From positions 18,667,816-18,731,815 of the forward strand of contig CM020619.1 in NCBI GenBank assembly GCA_009829735.1: a DNA stretch of 64,000 nt, given 5' to 3'. This DNA comes from Pyropia yezoensis (lineage: Eukaryota; Rhodophyta; Bangiophyceae; Bangiales; Bangiaceae). Below are positions 1 to 12,153 of this stretch, one piece after another. Position 1 is the first letter of the stretch; each line of letters opens with the position of its first letter. The notes under the pieces were generated by a model. It saw nothing but the letters and a program-made list of their open reading frames with translations, was not told where the DNA came from and did not search any database. The position numbers were made by a program, and so were the translations under genes.

Positions 1-1614
1 CTCGCCTCTGCGATAGGCGAACCTGGCCAACTCGGCCAGGGTCGCCCGGGCAGTGTTATGCTCCCGGGTCTCCATCCGGACTGACCAATGGAGTCCCTCC
101 ACAAACCGACTCTTCACCACAGCTTGTGGATGAAGAAACCCACAAAGATTGTTGAGCTTACGGACTCGCTCCGCAAAGGACAACTCGTCCTCCGCCTCTT
201 CCTGATGGGCTTGCGTAAACTCCTCGACTTCAGAAGCCAACGCTACATCATCAACCATGGCTCTCAACAACCAGTTAACGAGCTCCAAATAGGACGTCAC
301 CTCCCCAGCGCCTCCACTTGAGGAGCTGGGCATGACGGACATAAGTTCTGTCCGTAGGTCGCCCTTCGTAAACTCCTGTAGCATGTAAAAAGCCATGCCT
401 TCACTTATGGCATTGTCGTCACAGGCTTTTGTGAAGCGACGTAGGAACTCAAAGACACGGAGGGGGGGAGTTCCATCCCACTTCGCTTTGTGCCCAAAAG
501 AATGAAGTGCATTCTTCTTGGCACGGCCCATGGCTCGGGCCTGGTCGGGACCATACGCCACCGACTTGTTGTGGAGGGCGTAGGTCTCACAGTCAAAGAT
601 CCTCTGGTAGACCGGGTTGGCTACCTGGATCTTGGGCGGCACCTCACGTTGAGGGAACAGCCGCTGTGGCATTGGGGTAAGTTGACCCTCAGCGCCTGTA
701 GTCTGGTACGGCGAGCTTGGTGTAGCCGCCGGCGTTTCCGAGGGAGACTCCCCCGGGAAGGGCGTACGCCCCACCGAGAATGGTGCGGCTCCCACGTTGG
801 GAGTCACAGGGGTCCCCCCCTGTTCGGGGCGACCCGGAATAGGCGTCAGGAGAGATTCCCACTGCGCCTGCGGGCTCGAAAGCCCCAATCCGGTCTGGAC
901 ATTAAGGCCATCTGGCAAACTCGCCACAATCTGATTCAGAATAGTATTCGTCATCGTGACCACCAGGTCCGGCAAAGTCTGCCGCAACACATTGGTCGCC
1001 TCCCGACGGACAGTTTCCGCGAGGAGTGGATTGACGACTCCAGTTGAGTCTCGGTCCGCCTCCGGGAGTCCACCTGAGGGGTAACCACGTTCCTCAGGGG
1101 TCTCAACCGGGGGCATGGGCGCGAGCCCATCGCCGATCAACGGAGGTCCGCCGTCCTCCGAAAGCCTAGTTGGCGACGGCTCCAAGCCGAAGTTGGCTCC
1201 AACCCGAGTGGAACCCGCGGGGACAGTCCTCACCCCTTGGGACGTTCCCGTTGAGTATACCACGCGGTGGCCAGACTTCGGCCCACCCACATCAGAAGTA
1301 TCACCCGAGTGAACTCCCGACTGAGTCGGGGTGGCCTGTTGCCCGCCCGCACTTCCAGTCCTGCTGGCTTGAGGGACCTCTAGTCCCCTCTGCGACCCCA
1401 GGTAAACCCACCTGTGTCTCACCAGTATTCAAAGGCACTGAAGTACGTGCGTCACCCGTGTACTCCCCGGACGACGGGGGGTCCGAGCTAGCCATGTTGG
1501 CTGACGATCCGTACGACACGGTCCAAGTCCACCGTTCCTCTGAGACAGAGGGCCCCATACACCCGGGTGCACCCGGAGGTAAGGTTTACCTCTGTCCCCT
1601 GCTGCTCCACCAAA
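1..1614 (-). mobile_element. Ty3/gypsy chromovirus, 5' internal part (leader and gag), left fossil copy
   Basis: This stretch matches 10541-12153 almost base for base and runs off the left edge of the window. Read on the minus strand it holds the leader and the N-terminal two thirds of gag, a Pro/Gly-rich region followed by a capsid-like region. A probable primer binding site lies at 1599-1612, next to the LTR that follows. The copy is partial and looks lightly broken, with a few small differences from its sister that fall mostly at homopolymers. It is very young, or it is a second assembly of the same locus. Confidence 0.85.
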
Positions 1615-2085
1615 TGTGGCAAAAACCACAAGCACACACGGCACCCAAGTTGGGGCGGTGTGCTAGGGCTGCCTCCCGTGTCGGGGGAACCGGAAGAAGT
1701 GCAAGTCGCACACACTCTGTCCCTGTTGTGGGGCAAAACCCCCCACGGACAAACAAGAGGATGGTGTGTGGTCCAACAGTTTTCTTGGTCGGGACGGGGA
1801 CGCAGGGCCAAGCCCCGCTGTCCCTCCCCTTATCCCCCCAGGGTCCACTCGGAATCTCGCCACTCAGAATCTCCCACCCCAGCACCTGCCCACCGGGCCA
1901 CACGAAAATTCAAGACGATAAATGCAGAAAACCCTCAAATCCAAGTTGGATTTACTACTAAGCTAACTATCCCAAACTTAGGGAATATGGACCCAAATGC
2001 AGGGCGAGGAACGGATCAGGCTAGTGGCCTGCCGCCCCTTGCATGGCACGTGTTGCCCCCCTACCTGAGGGTCAATACTGCCACA
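1615..2085 (-). repeat. LTR of the chromovirus (left copy)
   Basis: On the minus strand the repeat opens TGTGGCAG and closes GCCACA, so it has TG...CA ends and a short terminal inverted repeat. It is nearly identical to the LTRs at 12154, 16545 (inverted) and 21538. Gag leader lies on one side and integrase sequence of opposite polarity on the other, the same junction as at 12622/12623. The outer edge is uncertain by about 2 bp. Confidence 0.9.
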
Positions 2086-3057
2086 CCCGAGGCGCCAGGG
2101 AACAAGAAGTACTTGCCCCTGTCCCTGGACGAGGTGGTGAAGGCCCAGGCCGAGGATCCCTTCTGCAAGTCGCAGAGGGATATACTGGATACAGTGGTAG
2201 AGACGCGTTTCTTTCTGGGAGACGATGGCCTCCTCATGAGGAGGGGGGTATTCCAAGGGACTGAACAACTTGTCGTCCCCGCATCCCTCAAGGACAGTAT
2301 CCTTGAGAGGGAGCAAAACGCTCCCACGGGCGGACACCTGGGGTCTAGTAAACTGTACCATACCCTGAAGACCAGGTACTACTGGCCGTCCATGGTGGTG
2401 GACATCTACAGTTGGGTGGCTGCCTGCACAAGTTGTGCACAGAACCGTCTGATGGAACGGCGGCCTACTACGGCTATGCTATTGTTCCCGGCCAAGGAGC
2501 CCTTTGCCGCGTTGGCGATGGACATCCTTGGGCCACTGCCAGTGACCGAGGAGGGCAACCAGTACCTCCTGGTCATCTGTGACCGCTTCACGAAACTTAC
2601 GCGAGCGATCCCACTGGCAGAGATCACGGCCATGTCGGTCGTGACAGCCTTCCTAGATCACTTGGTTGCCGCGTATGGCATCCCAGATAGCACACTATCG
2701 GACAATGGACCGCAATTTGCGTCTGTACTGTTTCAGGGAGTGCTGGATATGTTGGGGGTTAAGGCAAACTATGCCACCCCCTACACCCACAAACTAATGG
2801 GCGGGTGGAGCGCTTCAACAAAAACTATTGTTAGGCAGCTGCGCCACTATGTGAGTGAGCACGTGAAGACGTGGGACCAATACATTTCTATCCTTACTAC
2901 TGCCTACAATTCGCAGGTTCACTCATCTACAGGGGAAGTACCCCTCGCTTTTGTGACCCCCCGTCGTGTGCGGTCTATTGCCGTGCGGCGGTCGCTCCCA
3001 ACTAGGGAGGATGGTGGCAGTACGCCTACTCCTACTGAGAGTAAGGCGGAGTTCGCT
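2086..3057 (+). mobile_element. Chromovirus integrase segment, left fossil copy
   Basis: Plus-strand sequence for the zinc-binding N-terminus (H...H...CxxC) and the catalytic core of a Ty3/gypsy integrase, with blocks MDILGPLP and DNGPQF. It begins directly at the LTR edge with CCCGA and is cut by the assembly gap on the right. It matches 12623-13598 with very few differences. It is partial and looks lightly broken. Confidence 0.85.
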
Positions 3058-3557
3058 NNNNNNNNNNNNNNNNNNNNNNNNNNNNNNNNNNNNNNNNNNN
3101 NNNNNNNNNNNNNNNNNNNNNNNNNNNNNNNNNNNNNNNNNNNNNNNNNNNNNNNNNNNNNNNNNNNNNNNNNNNNNNNNNNNNNNNNNNNNNNNNNNNN
3201 NNNNNNNNNNNNNNNNNNNNNNNNNNNNNNNNNNNNNNNNNNNNNNNNNNNNNNNNNNNNNNNNNNNNNNNNNNNNNNNNNNNNNNNNNNNNNNNNNNNN
3301 NNNNNNNNNNNNNNNNNNNNNNNNNNNNNNNNNNNNNNNNNNNNNNNNNNNNNNNNNNNNNNNNNNNNNNNNNNNNNNNNNNNNNNNNNNNNNNNNNNNN
3401 NNNNNNNNNNNNNNNNNNNNNNNNNNNNNNNNNNNNNNNNNNNNNNNNNNNNNNNNNNNNNNNNNNNNNNNNNNNNNNNNNNNNNNNNNNNNNNNNNNNN
3501 NNNNNNNNNNNNNNNNNNNNNNNNNNNNNNNNNNNNNNNNNNNNNNNNNNNNNNNNN
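3058..3557. other. Assembly gap (500 N)
   Basis: Exactly 500 N, so the length is probably nominal. It hides the end of the left integrase segment and most of the 3' LTR of the element at 3558-12622. Confidence 0.99.
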
Positions 3558-3707
3558 CAAATCCAAGTTGGATTTACTACTAAGCTAACTATCCCAAACT
3601 TAGGGAACATGGACCCAAATGCAGGGGGAGGAACGGATCAGGCTAGTGGCCTGCCGCCCCTTGCATGGCACGTGTTGCCCCCCTACCTGGGGGTCAATAC
3701 TGCCAAA
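3558..3707 (-). repeat. 3' LTR of the chromovirus copy (visible part)
   Basis: The U3 side of the LTR begins immediately after the purine tract at 3708-3722 and runs leftwards into the gap. It includes the 17-base palindrome with core AAGTT that is present in every LTR copy. Confidence 0.85.
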
Positions 3708-3722
3708 CTCCCCTCTCCTCAG
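3708..3722 (-). other. Polypurine tract (plus-strand primer)
   Basis: On the minus strand this reads as a run of A and G (CTGAGGAGAGGGGAG) directly before the 3' LTR, the position and make-up expected of the plus-strand primer of an LTR element. The inverted copy has the same tract at 16530-16544. Confidence 0.8.
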
Positions 3723-3859
3723 TTCCGACCGACCCGGTCGGCCCTGTGTGGGGGGTGCGTAAACGCACGTCTCGGCGTTGGGGCGCGACTTGCTGTCCCC
3801 CCCTTGAGTACGTAACGCGGATGTGGAGGCGGTCACGTTGACCGCCCCTCTCCTCAAGC

Positions 3860-5997
3860 TTGCCCACTCGGCAGCTTGCTCTCCTCAGTTCACACTTCAC
3901 CATCACCACCACCTCCCCTTCAGCTTCCACTGGGCCGCCCACGCTGGGGAGGCCACCCGTATACCCACGATCCGAGTCCCCCTCAACTCGAGGCGGGTCT
4001 CGTGCCGCGATAGCCAGAGCGTCTCTCCCCAACTTGGGGAGAGCCATGGCGACCCCGGGAGTGGAGACGGACTCTCTAGATGAGCGTACGGAGGACACCA
4101 CCTACGGTGCAGCACCCGCCGGGACTTCCGGCGGGGGCTCCGCGATCGCTCCGGGGGATGGGACTCCCGCGTCACCCGGCTTTGGGTTGACGGCGGGGTC
4201 TCCCCCGGAGGCGGGACAAGTTGTCCCGCGTGAGGCCTTGGGGCGGTGGTTTTACCCCGCTTGGCCTCTCTATGAGGAGGGGCTGACTGTTTTTCGCTGT
4301 GGCCGACTTGGCGCAGCGATGGGCCGGGTATGGGACCGCCTACGGGAGAAGTATCCCCGTAGGGTCGGGTTCCCTGCCGGCTTCAGGATGGACCAGTTTG
4401 CCTTCCTGGACGGTGAGGAGGTTGAGGACGTTCAGCGGGCCAAGGCCATGGTGGACCGCGGGGGAACTATCCCGGGTCCCGGCGACTTGCCGACCTTTAC
4501 TTGGGACGCGGTGGCTGCTCGCCCCCCGTACCTTCACGAGGCCGATCCGCACACTCATCACTTTGATGTGCGGATGGAGAAAGACTTCCGGCGAGGTCCC
4601 TACTTGGTGACCTCGGCTCAACTTGAGTTTCCTCAACAGTCTGCTGCCAGTAAGGAGCAGTACTATCCGAAGATGCCCGAGTGGTGGCCTCAAGTTGAGG
4701 TCCCCTACGGGTTCCCGGCGTTGTTGCCACGGTTGCTTGACCACTTCGGCTCCGTCATGTTGACGGCTGCCCCTGATCACCTGGTGTGGGCCATGTTGGC
4801 CACCCAGTGGCTCCTCGAGGTCATGTCGACCTGGGTGTCCTGTGTTCAGCGGCGGGGGATGCTCTGGCATCTCCCCCTCCGGCTCATCCAAGGTTTGGAA
4901 CAGCTCACCCCTCAGCTAGTTGCTGAGGGGTGCTCATCAGGACAACTCACTCTACTTGAGGAGATGCTCCGGCTCCATAAGTTTATCGAGTGGGAGAGCA
5001 TTGAGCACAAGTTGCGCCGCCCCACTCGTGGGCCCAAGGACGATGGCGCACTTCGCCAGTTCGTGTGGGTCGCTCGTGAACTTCAACGACGGCCGTGTGG
5101 TCCTACGAGAGGGGTTGGGCATCGGGGACTACCCGTATGCCCCGGGGGTGGATCGCCACACTGCACCCACCCCCGGGACAAGCCCATAGTTATCGCTGTG
5201 GCCCTCATATGATGACCATATGACTCAACCTACTGGCGGGGGTCCCCAAGTCGGGGTCGCAGTTACACCCGGGTACCGCCACCTCGGCGTGCCCCTCCGC
5301 TTCCCTCCTGTTCCTTTCCAGCCTCACGGGAACATCCCGATCAGCGTGGCCGTGGAGTCATCCACCCCGGTGTCCCCCAACTTGGGGGCCACCTCCTGAC
5401 GGTATACCCCAAGTTGGTGTTACCGCCCACGCCTCTAACCTCAGAGATGATGATCACCACGTTGGTGGCGCACCATTTCCTGGTTGGCCGCGTCGACCGC
5501 AACCCTCCAAAGTTCCGAGACTCCTCAACTTGAGGAGCGCGTTCGTACTGCAGTGGCGACCGGCGAGTTGCGAGTCGGTGGCGGAGTTTATGACAGCCGA
5601 GTTGGCTCGCATTGGGGCTATTATGCCCCAGCCAGCCCCACTTGGGCGTGGCAAACGTCGCGCGAGCCGGGCATACTCGCCTCCTCGCCGTCGACGCCGA
5701 CACTCGCGGCGCTCTCCCTCCGTGTCGGAAGACGAGTTGTCTTACTCCGTCTCGGAGTCCTCTACCCCGTCGGAGACGGAGTCTGTCCAGCGTCTGCGTC
5801 GCAAACTTGCGCGCAAGACCAGGCAGAAGAGTAGCCACGGTCGGCGCCACTTGCGCGACCGTGAAGGGCGCGACGGTTCCGACTTGGAGCCGCCGCCCCC
5901 TCCAACGAGTGGAGACCGTTATCGGCGTGGGTCTCGCCGCTCGCCTCCACGTGAGGGCGAGGGCCGTGGAGTGGGAGAGTCTATCATGCGTGCCTAG
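3860..5997 (+). mobile_element. Antisense ORF of the chromovirus, copy in the near-complete element (fossil)
   Basis: This span is the reverse-strand partner of 14261-16375 and encodes the same protein of unknown function. It lies between the end of pol and the 3' LTR, with its reading direction opposite to gag-pol, so the two units converge. It looks broken in one or two places. The features of the protein are described at 14261-16375. Confidence 0.7.
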
Positions 5998-6108
5998 TTG
6001 GCAGCTGCCTTTGTTGTGAGAGTGTGAGGGTTAGGGCTGTAGTTAAAAGCCACTCTGCGTACCACTTCGACTTGAAGCACTCTCTTGGCACTGTTGCTCG
6101 GCCTTCCC

Positions 6109-9100
6109 TCACGTTGAGGGAGGGCTGTTAGGGTCTATCTCATTCCGGGCACAGTACGCCCGGACCTTCTCAGCGGGAAGGTCCTCCACATACTCCCACG
6201 TATCATCCTTGGCTTTGTAGCCAAACCAACGCACCCTCAACATGAGGCGGTTAGTATCCTCATCCCATCCGTGGTCGATGAACTTATCGAACACGTACTC
6301 CTGCGGGCCCTGTTTGGCCGCAGGCAGTGAGGGGAGGCGCCACGCTTCCAAAGCACGCGCCCAAGCTGGGTCGCCTGCAGGCGGCGGTGCAACTTTGACC
6401 ACGTCCTGTCCGTTCACTGTGCGGACCCCATCGTCACTTTCGATGGTGAAGCGCCGCCCATCAGTACGAAGGACCTGGTACGGCCCCTTCGTCTGGAATA
6501 CCCACTTACCCCAGTTGGGGTGTGCGAGTGTACCAGCACCCAGTCACCCTGCTCGGGGACGTGCTTAGCATTGCGCACCTTTTTGTCAAAGGTACGCTTG
6601 TAGCGCTTTTGTGCTTTGTCCATCTCAGCCCTGACTTTAGGGATGAGGTTTTCAAGCCTAGCAGCGAACTCCGCCTTACTCTCAGTAGGAGTAGGCGTAC
6701 TGCCACCATCCTCCCTAGTTGGGAGCGACCGCCGCACGGCAATAGACCGCACACGACGGGGGGTCACAAAAGCGAGGGGTACTTCCCCTGTAGATGAGTG
6801 AACCTGCGAATTGTAGGCAGTAGTAAGGATAGAAATGTATTGGTCCCACGTCTTCACGTGCTCACTCACATAGTGGCGCAGCTGCCTAACAATAGTTTTG
6901 TTGAAGCGCTCCACCCGCCCATTAGTTTGTGGGTGGTAGGGGGTGGCATAGTTTGCCTTAACCCCCAACATATCCAGCACTCCCTGAAACAGTACAGACG
7001 CAAATTGCGGTCCATTGTCCGATAGTGTGCTATCTGGGATGCCATACGCGGCAACCAAGTGATCTAGGAAGGCTGTCACGACCGACATGGCCGTGATCTC
7101 TGCCAGTGGGATCGCTCGCGTAAGTTTCGTGAAGCGGTCACAGATGACCAGGAGGTACTGGTTGCCCTCCTCGGTCACTGGCAGTGGCCCAAGGATGTCC
7201 ATCGCCAACGCGGCAAAGGGCTCCTTGGCCGGGAACAATAGCATAGCCGTAGTAGGCCGCCGTTCCATCAGACGGTTCTGTGCACAACTTGTGCAGGCAG
7301 CCACCCAACTGTAGATGTCCACCACCATGGACGGCCAGTAGTACCTGGTCTTCAGGGTATGGTACAGTTTACTAGACCCCAGGTGTCCACCCGTGGGAGC
7401 GTTGTGCTCCCTCTCAAGGATACTGTCCTTGAGGGATGCGGGGACGACAAGTTGTTCAGTCCCTTGGAATACCCCCCTCCTCATGAGGAGGCCATCGTCT
7501 CCCAGAAAGAAACGCGTCTCTACCACTGTATCCAGTGTATCCCTCTGCGACTTGCAGAAGGGATCCTCGGCCTGGGCCTTCACCACCTCGTCCAGGGACA
7601 GGGGCAAATACTTCTTGTTCCCTGGCGCCTCGGGGTTCAACGCCTGACCCGAGCGCGTGACTACCCCCACGATGGGGATGTCCTCATCGACTGGGTTAGT
7701 GTCCAGCCCCTCGGTGGGTACCCGAGAGAGGCCGTCGGCAAGGGCATGTTGCCGGCCAGGTCGGTACTCAATGTCAAAGTTGAAGGGTGCCAGTCGCACC
7801 CTCCACCGATTGAGACTAGTGTTCGTACAGTCCGTCTTAAAGATGAACTGCAACGCGCGGTGGTCACAGCGGATGAGGAACTTCTCACCCTCTAGGTAGT
7901 GACGAAGTGACGTCACCGCCCACACCACTGCGAGTCCTTCCAACTCGGTGACTCCGTGGTTCTTCTCGGCCGAGTTCAGCCCCTTACTGAAGTATCCCAC
8001 CGGCAAGTACTCCTTGTCCGGCTGCTGCTGAAGCAACACACAACCAAGTTGGTCGTAGCTAGCGTCCACATCCAGGATGTAGTGGCCTCCCAACCTGGGA
8101 ATAGCCAAGATGGGGGGCTTCAGCAGAAGGTCCCGAAGAGTCTCAAAGGATTCCTGCTCCACCCGACTTGGGGGAGGCAGGTTCTTCGGTAGCGTTGAGC
8201 TCACTAGCTCATTCAACGGCTTCGCCACCTTGGCGAAGCCCTTGGTGAAACGTCGGTACACGTTACACATCCCGAGGAAGCTCCTCATCTGGGTCTGGGT
8301 CCGGGGGTACTGAGCCTTACGAATAGCCCTCAAGTTCTTCTCGTTAACACTGAGACGCCCCGGACGGACAACATGTCCCAAGTACTCCACCTCTTGAGTG
8401 AAGAGGTGGCACTTACTCGCCTTCAGTGACACACCGGCGTCAGCAAGTAGCTTGAACACCTGGCCAAGATGGCCAGTGTGTTCCTCCGGACTTCGGGAGA
8501 ACACAATGATATCGTCTAGGTACACAAGACAGATCTGCCACCGTACTCCGGCCAGAATCATGTCCATAGCGCGCTGGAAAGTTGCCGGCGCGTTACACAG
8601 ACCAAACGGTAGGCGCTTGCACTGGTAGGTACCACAGTGACAGGTAAAGGTAGTTTTATGCCTGTCCTCCGGGGCAATGGGAATTTGCCAGTACCCCGCG
8701 TTACAGTCCAGGGTAGAGAACACGTTTGCCTCCCCCAGAGAGTCCAGACAGTCGTCCATCCTAGGTAGGGGATAACTGTCCTTCACCGTGCTCTCGTTGA
8801 GCTTACGGTAGTCGATACAAAACCGGGGGGTCCCATCAACTTTGGGGACGATAACCACCGGACTCGCCCACTCGGCGTTGCTGGCCTCGATCACATCGAG
8901 GGCCTCCATGCGAGCAACTTGCTCCTTAACGAGGGCCCTTGAACGAGGTCCTCCCCTATACGGTTGTTGGCGTATAGGGGGTGCACCGGGCTTCAACTCG
9001 ATCCGGTGTTAGGTAGCTCTCATGAGTCCCAATTGACCATCCCACAACTTGTGATATCGGTCCAAGAGGCGTTCAACTTGAACCCGCAACCTGGGGGGGA

Positions 9101-10091
9101 CACCCTCCATGTTCATATGGGGTCGAGGAGAGGCGGCCGACTTGGCTTGATGCTTCTCCTTTCCGGACTTCGGGTCGCTACTTGCGCCCGCGTTGAGGGT
9201 GACCGCTACTACCGGTCCCTCGTGTTGGTCGATATAGCCGAACTTGGCTCCCGACTTGAAGTACTTGGGCGACGAGCTCAGGTTCATCACCTGTATCCTC
9301 CACGGGACTCCGGCTTTGGAGTCCATCGTGCCAAGGGCAACATGCACTTGGTGCTTGCGAGCAAGACGGGGGTAAGGGTGCACCAACCCGTTCCCCGAAA
9401 AATCAGTTACAACGTCAACGTGCGCCACCGAGTTGGGGGGCAACGTGACTTTACGGGCTAAACGCAGGGTAGCAGTAAACCCTTCCCTCACAGAGCAAAC
9501 AGGCTTCGACTGTGAGACTGTCACAGGAGCCACAGACTTTCCCTTACCAAGGATGGGGATAGTCTCCCTATTCATCAACTTGACCCAGTACTCAGGGCCA
9601 CAAATCAAAGGCACTTGTGTAACAACATAAGGGGTACCCAGAAGCAGGGGTACCGATATATTCTCAACTACGCCATAGGTCACGTTGACCTCATGGGTCC
9701 CCAACCTAGTTGGTAGGGTCACGGCACCAACGATGGGAAGTACCCCACCATTGATGTCAATCATATGGTCAGCTTTGGACCTCCAGCGTTGGAGCTTCAC
9801 CTCCTTCGGTAATAGCGACTTGCGTATCAAGGAGGCTCCTGACCCGGTATCAAGTACGATACGGGCACAACAGGCGCGGCCGGGGGCGAGTTGCACCCGT
9901 CCAGCCACCTGGAAGTTCTCACCCGTCAGCACCGCGATGACCCGACGTGGGTTTACGTTCTTGGGGAGTCCTACCCGAGGTGGGCGGACTCCCTTAGGTC
10001 GCCGCAGTATCCGGCACGGTTGGTTCGTCCTCCTGGCCCACTTGGCCGAGGCTGCCGTTGTGAGCTTCGGACGACCAGCCCCAACGGTCAT
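6109..10091 (-). mobile_element. Chromovirus pol region (protease, RT, RNase H, integrase, chromodomain), fossil
   Basis: In order from the right the region shows an aspartic protease (VLDTGSGASLI), reverse transcriptase (FCIDYRKL, LPFGLCNAPATF, VYLDDIIVFS), RNase H (ILDVDASYDQLG), integrase zinc finger (H, H, CxxC), integrase core (MDILGPLP, DNGPQF) and a C-terminal chromodomain (around VRWFGYKAKDDTWE). This order is that of Ty3/gypsy chromoviruses. It lightly overlaps nothing on the gag side in this copy and looks broken in a few places. Confidence 0.9.
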
Positions 10092-12097
10092 TCGTCTCCC
10101 GCCGACTTGGCGTCCGAATCTGAGGGCGGGGAGGAAGACGACGAGTCCGAGGACGACGTGTCCGCCTCCTCCGCCGAGGGTGTGGCGACCGCAACGACCG
10201 GTCGAGACCCACCCTCGCGGCGTGAACGTACTTCGTTAGTAGCCGACTACTTACTCGCATTCCTAACAAGTTGTTGGATGCGTTTACTCAACTTGGGGCA
10301 ATCATATGCCCAGTGTCCATCGGAGTTGCAGTTCCAACACCGATGGTCTGTTCCCGGAGGGGTCTTCCCAACTGGGGAAGACGAAGAGATACCCTGGGAA
10401 GTTCCCACGGCAGCTACCACCCTCTCCTTGCGGATTCGGCGTGCCTCTCTCAACTCTCTGGCCTGGCGCGCCTCTTCCCGTTCCTTGGCCAACTCGGCCT
10501 GACGCTCCTGGCGTTGTTCCTCCCGCAACTTGCGGTAGGCCTCGCCTCTGCGATAGGCGAACCTGGCCAACTCGGCCAGGGTCGCCCGGGCAGTGTTATG
10601 CTCCCGGGTCTCCATCCGGACTGACCAATGGAGTCCCTCCACAAACCGACTCTTCACCACAGCTTGTGGATGAAGAAACCCACAAAGATTGTTGAGCTTA
10701 CGGACTCGCTCCGCAAAGGACAACTCGTCCTCCGCCTCTTCCTGATGGGCTTGCGTAAACTCCTCGACTTCAGAAGCCAACGCTACATCATCAACCATGG
10801 CTCTCAACAACCAGTTAACGAGCTCCAAATAGGACGTCACCTCCCCAGCGCCTCCACTTGAGGAGCTGGGCATGACGGACATAAGTTCTGTCCGTAGGTC
10901 GCCCTTCGTAAACTCCTGTAGCATGTAAAAAGCCATGCCTTCACTTATGGCATTGTCGTCACAGGCTTTTGTGAAGCGACGTAGGAACTCAAAGACACGG
11001 AGGGGGGGAGTTCCATCCCACTTCGCTTTGTGCCCAAAAGAATGAAGTGCATTCTTCTTGGCACGGCCCATGGCTCGGGCCTGGTCGGGACCATACGCCA
11101 CCGACTTGTTGTGGAGGGCGTAGGTCTCACAGTCAAAGATCCTCTGGTAGACCGGGTTGGCTACCTGGATCTTGGGCGGCACCTCACGTTGAGGGAACAG
11201 CCGCTGTGGCATTGGGGTAAGTTGACCCTCAGCGCCTGTAGTCTGGTACGGCGAGCTTGGTGTAGCCGCCGGCGTTTCCGAGGGAGACTCCCCCGGGAAG
11301 GGCGTACGCCCCACCGAGAATGGTGCGGCTCCCACGTTGGGAGTCACAGGGGTCCCCCCCTGTTCGGGGCGACCCGGAATAGGCGTCAGGAGAGATTCCC
11401 ACTGCGCCTGCGGGCTCGAAAGCCCCAATCCGGTCTGGACATTAAGGCCATCTGGCAAACTCGCCACAATCTGATTCAGAATAGTATTCGTCATCGTGAC
11501 CACCAGGTCCGGCAAAGTCTGCCGCAACACATTGGTCGCCTCCCGACGGACAGTTTCCGCGAGGAGTGGATTGACGACTCCAGTTGAGTCTCGGTCCGCC
11601 TCCGGGAGTCCACCTGAGGGGTAACCACGTTCCTCAGGGGTCTCAACCGGGGGCATGGGCGCGAGCCCATCGCCGATCAACGGAGGTCCGCCGTCCTCCG
11701 AAAGCCTAGTTGGCGACGGCTCCAAGCCGAAGTTGGCTCCAACCCGAGTGGAACCCGCGGGGACAGTCCTCACCCCTTGGGACGTTCCCGTTGAGTATAC
11801 CACGCGGTGGCCAGACTTCGGCCCACCCACATCAGAAGTATCACCCGAGTGAACTCCCGACTGAGTCGGGGTGGCCTGTTGCCCGCCCGCACTTCCAGTC
11901 CTGCTGGCTTGAGGGACCTCTAGTCCCTCTGCGACCCCAGGTAAACCCACCTGTGTCTCACCAGTATTCAAAGGCACTGAAGTACGTGCGTCACCCGTGT
12001 ACTCCCCGGACGACGGGGGGTCCGAGCTAGCCATGTTGGCTGACGATCCGTACGACACGGTCCAAGTCCACCGTTCCTCTGAGACAGAGGGCCCCAT
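10092..12097 (-). mobile_element. Chromovirus gag region, fossil
   Basis: The N-terminal half is rich in Pro, Gly and Ser. The middle is a capsid-like domain with a charged stretch rich in Glu and Arg. Near the C-terminus lies one CCHC zinc knuckle (CWNCNSDGHWAYDCP), which binds RNA in this family. The other gag copy is at 19472-21481. It looks lightly broken. Confidence 0.88.
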
Positions 12098-12137
12098 ACA
12101 CCCGGGTGCACCCGGAGGTAAGGTTTACCTCTGTCCC

Positions 12138-12151
12138 CTGCTGCTCCACCA
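12138..12151 (-). other. Primer binding site
   Basis: Two bases inside the LTR the minus strand reads TGGTGGAGCAGCAG, as expected for pairing with a tRNA 3' end of ...CTGCTCCACCA. It does not resemble the TGGTATCAGAGC-type initiator-Met site of most plant elements. Equal sites lie at 1599-1612 and 21522-21535. Confidence 0.6.
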
Positions 12152-12153
12152 AA

